Assembly: GCA_003577005.1 (NCBI GenBank) | Contig: QEUW01000409.1 | Span: forward strand, 1-6,722 | Direction: 5' to 3' | DNA: 6,722 bases | From: Chloroflexota bacterium | Lineage (GTDB): Bacteria > Chloroflexota > Anaerolineae > Caldilineales > Caldilineaceae | In this document: piece by piece, positions 1-6,722 of the stretch | Layout: each line of letters begins with the position of its first letter | Position numbering within the stretch: the stretch's first letter is position 1 | Position numbers and translations under genes: made by a program | The notes under the pieces: model-generated | The model's input: the letters and a program-made list of their open reading frames with translations, nothing else | Told to the model about the DNA's origin: nothing | Database searches by the model: none

Positions 1-54
1 GCGTTAACAACCGTCGCGGGCTGCTCGACCGCAGCACCAGTGGCGTTCACATAA
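1..54 (+). CDS. Possible 3' tail of an upstream gene (partial)
   Basis: Reading from base 1 gives 17 codons (ALTTVAGCSTAAPVAFT) ending in TAA at 52-54, 17 nt before the stem of a strong intrinsic terminator. That spacing fits the end of a gene transcribed rightward into the window. The fragment is too short for any product call. A second frame (from base 3, with RRGLLDRSTSG) is also open but would stop inside the terminator stem, which makes it less likely. The terminator could instead end an RNA gene, so the coding call is weak. Confidence 0.3.
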   Translation, partial: ALTTVAGCSTAAPVAFT

Positions 55-71
55 ATTTTTATTCATTCTTT

Positions 72-108
72 GCCCCAGGATTATTTTTGTGATCCTGGGG
101 CCTTTTTT
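72..108 (+). terminator. Rho-independent terminator of the upstream gene
   Basis: A 10-bp perfect stem (72-81 GCCCCAGGAT with 92-101 ATCCTGGGGC) encloses a 10-nt loop and is followed at once by a run of six T (103-108). This is the classic intrinsic terminator layout on the + strand. It separates whatever lies to the left from the toxin-antitoxin module, so that module needs its own promoter. Confidence 0.87.
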
Positions 109-134
109 GTACAGGACGTGATGGGCCGCATAAT

Positions 135-164
135 ATGACAAGTTCCCTAGTTGTGTATTACAAT
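135..164 (+). promoter_or_regulatory. Putative sigma70-type promoter of the toxin-antitoxin module
   Basis: ATGACA (135-140, five of six to TTGACA) and TACAAT (159-164, five of six to TATAAT) are separated by 18 nt, placing a start site near 171 and a leader of roughly 55 nt before the antitoxin ATG. A short near-palindrome, TGTATTACA (154-162), overlaps the -10 element. Type II antitoxins usually repress their own promoter, so this could be the operator, but a 9-nt palindrome is weak evidence. No other recognisable element was found in the 109-227 gap apart from a purine-rich ribosome-binding stretch near 213-221. Confidence 0.5.
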
Positions 165-227
165 GTAGGTTGCCTAAGCCCTGGGTTTGGGGTTGTTTGC
201 TGGAATGATAGCAAAGGGTGAGCAGGT

Positions 228-455
228 ATGTGGCGCACGGTGGAAGCGGTAATCGACGAAAACGGAGAGATTCATCTCCTTGAGGCAGTCGCACTCAAGA
301 AAAAAAAACATCGGGCCCTGGTAACAATTTTAGATGACGCTATTGCTGATCGCTTAGAGCGTCCCTTTGGTCTGTCTGCTGGCGAATTTGTAGTACCGGA
401 TGATTTTAACGATCCCTTACCTGAGCATATTTTACGAGACTTCGAAGGCGTATGA
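228..455 (+). CDS. VapB-like antitoxin of a type II toxin-antitoxin pair
   Basis: A 75-residue protein, about the usual size for small antitoxins. The N-terminal half (about residues 4-36: VEAVIDENGEIHLLEAVAL, then RALVTIL) looks like the beta-rich DNA-binding half seen in small antitoxins paired with PIN toxins. The acidic C-terminal half (FVVPDDFNDPLPEHIL, about 54-69) resembles the toxin-wrapping tail of DUF2281-type antitoxins. Expected role, known from such pairs: bind and neutralise the PIN ribonuclease and repress the shared promoter. The ATG is preceded by AAAGGGTGAG (212-221) at suitable spacing. The gene overlaps the toxin gene by 4 nt (ATGA), the typical coupled arrangement. Residues 24-27 (KKKK) are encoded across nine consecutive A, unusual in so short a gene. 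The family assignment is by pattern recognition; the antitoxin role rests mainly on the toxin partner. Confidence 0.72.
   Translation: MWRTVEAVIDENGEIHLLEAVALKKKKHRALVTILDDAIADRLERPFGLSAGEFVVPDDFNDPLPEHILRDFEGV
300..308 (+). repeat. A9 homopolymer inside the antitoxin gene
   Basis: Nine consecutive A encode three Lys codons (residues 25-27, after Lys24 AAG). Loss of one A would give a stop after 31 residues and gain of one would give a stop after 36, so any slippage removes the C-terminal toxin-binding half. Such runs are known slippage sites for polymerases; functional use here is inference. Confidence 0.9.
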
Positions 456-838
456 GAATACTCCTGGATACGCAGATCTTTCTCTGGTACATCATTGGTG
501 ATAGACAGATTCCTGCACCGGTTTTGCAGGCTGTGCGTGATCCCAGTAACGAAGTCTTTCTGAGTGTTGTCGCAATTTGGGGGGCAGTGATAAAGTATCA
601 GTTGGGTAACCTGCCCCTGCCCCAGCCGCCTGAATTATATCTGCCGGAACAGCGCAGACTCCATCGGATTGTTAGTCTGAACGTCGATGAAGCCAGTGTC
701 GTGCAGTTAGGCCAGTTGCCAGCGCTGCATCGTGATCCTTTTGACCGGCTCATGATCTGCCAAGCGATTGAACATAGTCTTCTATTTGCGACAGTGGACA
801 AGGCCATCCACTCGTATCCCGTGATGTTGCTCTCGTAG
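452..838 (+). CDS. vapC: PIN-domain toxin (VapC family) with a substituted catalytic position
   Basis: A 128-residue PIN-domain protein, normal length for VapC-type toxins, which are Mg2+-dependent RNases that cleave tRNA or rRNA. Visible family features: the N-terminal LLDTQIFLW with acidic Asp6; the SVVAIW...IKYQLGNL block (38-54); [13 protein letters not shown] (93-105) with the acidic Asp98; and the late ATVDKAI segment with Asp116, followed by YPVMLL. In close relatives the second block reads IWE; here it is IWG (Gly44, codon GGG at 581-583), so one residue of the acidic metal-binding quartet is missing, one base from GAG. The enzyme may therefore be weakened or dead. Translation is probably coupled to the antitoxin by the ATGA overlap, with AAGG (445-448) just upstream. 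The stop lies 28 nt before secA with no terminator between. Base composition is more AT-rich than secA, consistent with horizontal gain. Confidence 0.85.
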   Translation: MRILLDTQIFLWYIIGDRQIPAPVLQAVRDPSNEVFLSVVAIWGAVIKYQLGNLPLPQPPELYLPEQRRLHRIVSLNVDEASVVQLGQLPALHRDPFDRLMICQAIEHSLLFATVDKAIHSYPVMLLS

Positions 839-866
839 CAAGCCGACCGGTCTATCAGGAACTGCA

Positions 867-3833
<2,967 letters not shown>

Positions 3834-3858
3834 CCCACTTTGCGACTGAGACATGTAG

Positions 3859-3890
3859 GCCCATCGCTCGCTGAGCGGTGGGCTTTTTTT
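3859..3890 (+). terminator. Rho-independent terminator of secA
   Basis: An 11-bp stem (3859-3869 GCCCATCGCTC with 3873-3883 GAGCGGTGGGC, one G-U wobble) has a 3-nt loop and is followed by seven T (3884-3890). It lies 25 nt after the secA stop and separates secA from the sugar transport operon. Confidence 0.92.
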
Positions 3891-3944
3891 GCCGTGCGCA
3901 TCATCAAGATCTGAATCCATGCCGCCTTCCGCAGCAGGATGGTA

Positions 3945-3977
3945 GGATCAAGCGGTTACATGTTTCGCTGCTGATCC
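3945..3977. repeat. Interrupted inverted repeat upstream of the transporter promoter
   Basis: GGATCA-AGCG (3945-3954) pairs with CGCT-GC-TGATCC (3966-3977): 6 bp plus 4 bp with a 2-nt bulge, around an 11-nt loop. It lies in the 280-nt gap between the secA terminator and the binding-protein gene, next to further palindromes. Since it is upstream of the likely start site, it would act as DNA (a regulator site) rather than as an RNA fold. The region 3891-3944 shows nothing recognisable. Confidence 0.5.
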
Positions 3978-3978
3978 G

Positions 3979-4012
3979 TTGATTTGCGAAATCAAAGTTT
4001 CGCATGGCGAAA
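3979..4012. promoter_or_regulatory. Overlapping palindromes, probable operator of the sugar transport operon
   Basis: Three inverted repeats share sequence here. TTGATTT-GCG-AAATCAA (3979-3995) has perfect 7-bp arms. TGCGAAA-N6-TTTCGCA (3985-4004) has perfect 7-bp arms. TTTCGC-ATG-GCGAAA (3998-4012) has perfect 6-bp arms. A fourth TTTCGC lies at 3963-3968. The cluster ends 6 nt before the -35 hexamer, a position used by activators and also by repressors that block polymerase. Sugar ABC operons are commonly controlled by LacI, ROK, GntR or DeoR family regulators that bind such sites; which family acts here cannot be told, and no regulator gene is in the window. Confidence 0.65.
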
Positions 4013-4018
4013 AGTGCT

Positions 4019-4047
4019 TTGACAAGATCCCTGCATAAGGGTATCAT
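4019..4047 (+). promoter_or_regulatory. Strong sigma70-type promoter of the sugar transport operon
   Basis: TTGACA (4019-4024, perfect -35) and TATCAT (4042-4047, five of six to TATAAT) are separated by exactly 17 nt. The start site should lie near 4054, giving a leader of about 115 nt. The spacer contains a short inverted repeat, CCCT-gcata-AGGG (4029-4041), and TTTGT/ACAAA (4053-4057 and 4066-4070) straddles the predicted start; both are weak secondary operator candidates. The leader otherwise holds three TCTGT words (about 4087-4114) and no strong hairpin that I can see. Confidence 0.8.
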
Positions 4048-4156
4048 GCTGTTTTGTAGTGATCGACAAAGCCCACATCCTGGCTAACTCTGTTGATTCT
4101 GTCTCGATTTCTGTGTTTGCAGTTTCGTTTCCTTCATTTACAGTATAGCTACTCAC

Positions 4157-4163
4157 AGGGGGA
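4157..4163 (+). promoter_or_regulatory. Ribosome binding site deciding the start at 4171
   Basis: AGGGGGA ends 7 nt before the ATG at 4171. It settles the start of the binding protein against an in-frame TTG at 4093, which would place 26 unlikely residues ahead of the Tat signal. Confidence 0.8.
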
Positions 4164-4170
4164 CCACTCT

Positions 4171-5361
4171 ATGCGCAGTCCGTCATCTTCAGCGGGCGGG
4201 TCGTTCAGCCGCCGTGCGTTTTTGCAGGGTATGATGTGGGCTGGCGGCGCTGTCGCTGGCGTCAATCTGCTGGCTGCATGTGCTGCACCGATAGCGCCGG
4301 CGCCGGCAGCCGCACCGACCGCGGCGCCAGCAACCGATACAGGGCCCGATCCCAAAACGTTCCAACCGTTTCAGGCCAGTGACAAGGTGGGCGAAAAGCC
4401 AAACCTGCCCCGCCGCATTGCCTGGGCCAACACCTCCAATGCCGAATTCTTCCTTGCCATCACCAATGCGATCCAGATGGCAGCCGAAGATCGCGACCTG
4501 GAATTTATCACCGCCATTGCCAACGATGATTCGGCCCGCAATATCGAGCAGATCAACACCTTTCTCCAGCGCGGGATTGCTGCACTCTGTATCCAGCCGC
4601 TCGACGCCAACGCCCAGGCGCCCCTCATGCAAAAGGCAATTGACGACGGGATCGCCGTTCTGTCCCTGGTGACGCCGCCGAGCACCGTGCAGGCGGTGGC
4701 CGATCAATACCAGGTCGGCTACACCCAGGGCGCGGCCGCGGCCAAGTGGATCATGGAAAACCTCGACGGTAAGGCGAAGGTTCACTACTTCAACATCGAC
4801 ACCATCGAAGTGCTGATTGCCCGCCATCAAGGCGTGCTCGACGGGGTGAAGACAGCCGGTGAGGGGGTGGAGATCGTCAGCGACATCAACGCCGGCGCCA
4901 TTACCAACGAGGCTGGCTTCAACACCATGAATACGGTCCTCCAGGCCCACCCGGACATCAACGTGATCCTGGGAGGCGACACGCTCGTGCTCGGCGCCCT
5001 CGCCGCCGTCGAGGCCGCCGGCAAGGCAGGTGAGCAGATCTACATGTCGGGCATCGACGGTGACGCCGAGGCGCTCAAGAAGGTGCGCGAGGGCGGGCCA
5101 TACAAGGCCAGCTTTGCCTTCGCCTACCCAATGATGGGCTATGCCTGGGGCCAGTACGCGGCCGACTGGTTGGACGGCAAAGAGATCCCGCAAGTGATGC
5201 AGTTCAACGCCATCGAACTCAACTCAGCCGAGAGCATCGACGCCTTTGAACAGGATATGGCGAATGTGCGCGAGTCGTGGACCGCGGCCGAGAAGTACTT
5301 TACCAATCTGGGCAGCATCAGCTACGAGACCCGCCAGAACTATGTGCGGGTGTCGGCCTAA
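4171..5361 (+). CDS. Tat-exported sugar-binding lipoprotein of a CUT2-type ABC importer
   Basis: A 396-residue solute-binding protein. The N-terminus carries a twin-arginine motif SRRAFLQG (13-20), a hydrophobic stretch (21-36) and a lipobox LAAC with Cys37, so it should be exported folded through Tat and lipid-anchored outside the membrane. An Ala/Pro/Thr-rich linker (about 38-60) follows. The rest (from about residue 81, RRIAWAN) is a periplasmic-binding-protein-like sugar-binding domain of the RbsB/FrcB type, with the recurring IQPLDANAQ-like region, GGDT (268-271) and the SGIDGD segment (293-298), matching the family's GxDG hinge-side motif. It would deliver a monosaccharide to the permease-ATPase encoded next. 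The sugar cannot be read from sequence; the gene order binding protein, permease, ATPase is like the frcBCA fructose system rather than rbsDACB. It is the first gene after a strong promoter with a palindrome cluster, so it is probably induced by its substrate. Confidence 0.93.
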   Translation: MRSPSSSAGGSFSRRAFLQGMMWAGGAVAGVNLLAACAAPIAPAPAAAPTAAPATDTGPDPKTFQPFQASDKVGEKPNLPRRIAWANTSNAEFFLAITNAIQMAAEDRDLEFITAIANDDSARNIEQINTFLQRGIAALCIQPLDANAQAPLMQKAIDDGIAVLSLVTPPSTVQAVADQYQVGYTQGAAAAKWIMENLDGKAKVHYFNIDTIEVLIARHQGVLDGVKTAGEGVEIVSDINAGAITNEAGFNTMNTVLQAHPDINVILGGDTLVLGALAAVEAAGKAGEQIYMSGIDGDAEALKKVREGGPYKASFAFAYPMMGYAWGQYAADWLDGKEIPQVMQFNAIELNSAESIDAFEQDMANVRESWTAAEKYFTNLGSISYETRQNYVRVSA

Positions 5362-5381
5362 CGCCATCAGAACCAAATAAA

Positions 5382-5436
5382 AAGAGGAGAGGATGCCAAG
5401 GTAAAACTGCCCGCCACTTTGTCATCCTCTCTTCTT
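5382..5436 (+). other. Large intergenic mRNA hairpin between binding-protein and transporter genes
   Basis: Arm 5382-5395 (AAGAGGAGAGGATG) pairs with 5423-5436 (CATCCTCTCTTCTT) over 14 bp with one G-U wobble. After a C/T mismatch the helix continues for 6 bp (5397-5402 with 5416-5421), leaving a 13-nt loop. No T-run follows, so it is not a standard terminator. In sugar ABC operons such structures after the binding-protein gene commonly protect its mRNA or reduce expression of the membrane components. It starts about 20 nt after the stop codon and ends 24 nt before the permease ATG. Confidence 0.8.
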
Positions 5437-5460
5437 GATCGGGTGCGAAAATAGAGACTT

Positions 5461-6722
5461 ATGTCCGCTCTCTTATGGAGTTCACTGCGGTCATTGATGC
5501 GTTCTTCCAGCCTGGCCTGGGACTGGCGCAACCGGCTCGGCCTGGGGTTGCTCTGTATGGCGTTGATCGCCTTTTTCGGGCTGCGCTTTGACAATTTCTT
5601 TACCATCGACAATGGCTTTGCCACCCTGCTCAACATCTCCTCGATTGCCATTGCCGCCATTGGCAGTGGATATCTGCTGATCTCGGGCAATGTCGATCTC
5701 TCCATCGGCGGCCAGTATGCGCTGATCTCGGTGGTGGTGGCCCAGGTTGCGGTGAGCAGCCAAAATGCGATGCTGAGTGTGCTGGCGGGGCTGCTCTTTG
5801 GTGCGCTGCTGGGTTTCTCCAATGGTGCGCTGGTGCGTGCGCTCAAGATCTCCCCCATCATCGTCACCATTGGCACCTCGGCTGTCTTTCGCGGTATGGC
5901 GTATGTCGTCTCCGGTGGCGTTTCGATCTTTGGCTTTCCACAAAACTTTATCGCCATTGGCCGCACCTACGTTGGCCCCGCGCCCCTCCCCGTCATCATT
6001 GCCGCCATCGTCTTTGTCGTGAGTGGCCTGATCCTTACCAAGACGGTAATCGGGTTGCGCATCTATGCAATTGGCGGCAATGCGGCCGCCGCCCGGCTGA
6101 CCGGCATCAACACCGGTCGCTTTGTCGTCGGTCTGTACGTCTTCAACGGCGTGCTCATGGGGCTGGTGGCAACCCTGGCAACGGCGCGGTTGGGCAGCGG
6201 CACCCCCTCGATCGGGCTCAGCTTTGAGCTCGATGTCCTCACCGCCGTGATCCTCGGTGGGGTCGGTTTTACCGGCGGGTCGGGCCATCCCTTTGGCATC
6301 TTTATTGGCGTCGCCACCATCGCCGTGCTCAACACCGGTCTCATCTTTGCCGGGCTACAAGATTGGTACCAGCAGATCGCCCGCGGCCTGACATTGCTGC
6401 TTGCCCTGGCCGCCGACCAGGTGGCCGCGGCCCGGCGCGAGCGAGCCGTGAGCGTCGAACCCCAGATCGACCGGCGCGAGGCGCTCCTGGCTGCCGCCAC
6501 CCGTGATGGCCAATTGCCACCCGCCAGCGCGCAGCTCTCTGCCGCCGCTAAAGGGGAGATGGTCTTCCATTGTGCCGGGCTGGTCAAGAGTTATGGTCCC
6601 GTCACTGCCGCCTACGATGTGAGTTTTTCCATCGCTGCCGGCGAAGTCGTCTGTCTCGTCGGCGATAACGGTGCGGGCAAAAGTACAGTGATCAAGATGA
6701 TCAGCGGCGCCATCCAACCCGA
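5461..6722 (+). CDS. Fused sugar ABC permease and ATPase (RbsC/FrcC-RbsA/FrcA type), 3' truncated by window
   Basis: One uninterrupted frame of 420 complete codons runs to the window edge. Residues about 25-320 are a CUT2-type permease (BPD_transp_2 family), with many hydrophobic helices, SGNVDLSIGG (75-84), KISPIIVTIGTSAVFRG (129-145), AIGGNAAAARLTGI (203-216) and the ILGGVGFTGGSGHPFG segment. After the last helix, an Arg/Ala/Glu/Gln-rich linker (about 321-366) leads in frame into an ABC ATPase domain: MVFHCAGLVKSYG with A-loop Tyr378, then CLVGDNGAGKST Walker A (398-409; Lys407) and VIKMISGAIQP. Q-loop, signature, Walker B and any second ATPase domain lie beyond the window. The GDNGAGKST form and the permease-then-ATPase order recall FrcC and FrcA. 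Together the parts would form the membrane pore and motor for the sugar caught by the upstream lipoprotein. The chosen ATG follows an in-frame TAG at 5452 and has only a weak Shine-Dalgarno (AGAG, 5453-5456), suggesting lower expression than the binding protein. Fusion versus assembly indel is weighed in the findings. Confidence 0.88.
   Translation, partial: MSALLWSSLRSLMRSSSLAWDWRNRLGLGLLCMALIAFFGLRFDNFFTIDNGFATLLNISSIAIAAIGSGYLLISGNVDLSIGGQYALISVVVAQVAVSSQNAMLSVLAGLLFGALLGFSNGALVRALKISPIIVTIGTSAVFRGMAYVVSGGVSIFGFPQNFIAIGRTYVGPAPLPVIIAAIVFVVSGLILTKTVIGLRIYAIGGNAAAARLTGINTGRFVVGLYVFNGVLMGLVATLATARLGSGTPSIGLSFELDVLTAVILGGVGFTGGSGHPFGIFIGVATIAVLNTGLIFAGLQDWYQQIARGLTLLLALAADQVAAARRERAVSVEPQIDRREALLAAATRDGQLPPASAQLSAAAKGEMVFHCAGLVKSYGPVTAAYDVSFSIAAGEVVCLVGDNGAGKSTVIKMISGAIQP

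Noticed and set aside
20..35. GCTGC/GCAGC hairpin near the left edge
   Set aside because: Only 5 bp, no T-run, probably inside a coding tail; the real terminator is at 72-108.
700..866. Search for a secA promoter inside the toxin gene
   Set aside because: TTGAAC- and TATTTG-like words occur but not at acceptable spacing, so no promoter is claimed.
4093..4170. In-frame TTG start giving a 422-residue binding protein
   Set aside because: It would bury the Tat/lipoprotein signal behind 26 residues, has no ribosome binding site, and ATG 4171 has a strong AGGGGGA at good spacing.
4189..5193. Long minus-strand open frame opposite the sugar-binding protein
   Set aside because: Shadow of a well-supported + strand gene, with no start signals or recognisable motifs of its own.
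5491..6288. Minus-strand open frame opposite the permease
   Set aside because: The + strand has clear permease motifs and hydrophobic helices; the opposite frame is hydrophilic and low in complexity.

Overview
The window reads as chromosomal DNA of a free-living bacterium, most likely a Chloroflexota member (perhaps Caldilinea-like). This is an inference from three things: the SecA carries the extra segment before its [15 protein letters not shown] block that I associate with Chloroflexota SecA; the solute-binding lipoprotein has an Ala/Pro/Thr linker after the lipidated Cys, as in Gram-positive-like (monoderm) bacteria; and codon use is GC-rich. All recognisable genes lie on the + strand. 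The 5' end holds a possible gene tail (1-54) closed by a strong intrinsic terminator (72-108).

From about 110 to 840 lies a small type II toxin-antitoxin module: a 75-residue VapB-like antitoxin (228-455) overlapping by 4 nt a 128-residue PIN-domain toxin (452-838), behind a plausible sigma70-type promoter (135-164). This stretch is visibly more AT-rich than its neighbours. The toxin has Gly where the family has an acidic catalytic Glu, and the antitoxin gene contains a run of nine A. Only 28 nt later, with no terminator between, starts secA (867-3833), the Sec translocase motor. It is complete from Walker A to the C-terminal zinc-binding tail and is followed by a textbook terminator (3859-3890).

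The second half is a sugar (CUT2/ribose-fructose type) ABC importer operon. A 280-nt upstream region holds a cluster of overlapping inverted repeats built on GCGAAA/TTTCGC (3945-4012) directly before a near-consensus promoter (TTGACA-N17-TATCAT, 4019-4047) and a leader of about 115 nt. The first gene (4171-5361) is a Tat-exported, lipid-anchored sugar-binding protein. A large hairpin (5382-5436) without a U-tract separates it from the second gene (5461 to the window end). That gene encodes an RbsC/FrcC-type permease whose reading frame runs without a stop through a linker of about 45 residues into an RbsA/FrcA-type ATPase domain, cut by the window edge just after Walker A.

The likely working picture is that the lipoprotein catches a sugar outside the membrane and delivers it to a transporter whose membrane and ATPase parts are one polypeptide. 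Expression would be controlled by a sugar-responsive regulator at the palindrome cluster, and the binding protein would be made in excess over the transporter through the intergenic hairpin. The permease-ATPase fusion is the most unusual item in the window.
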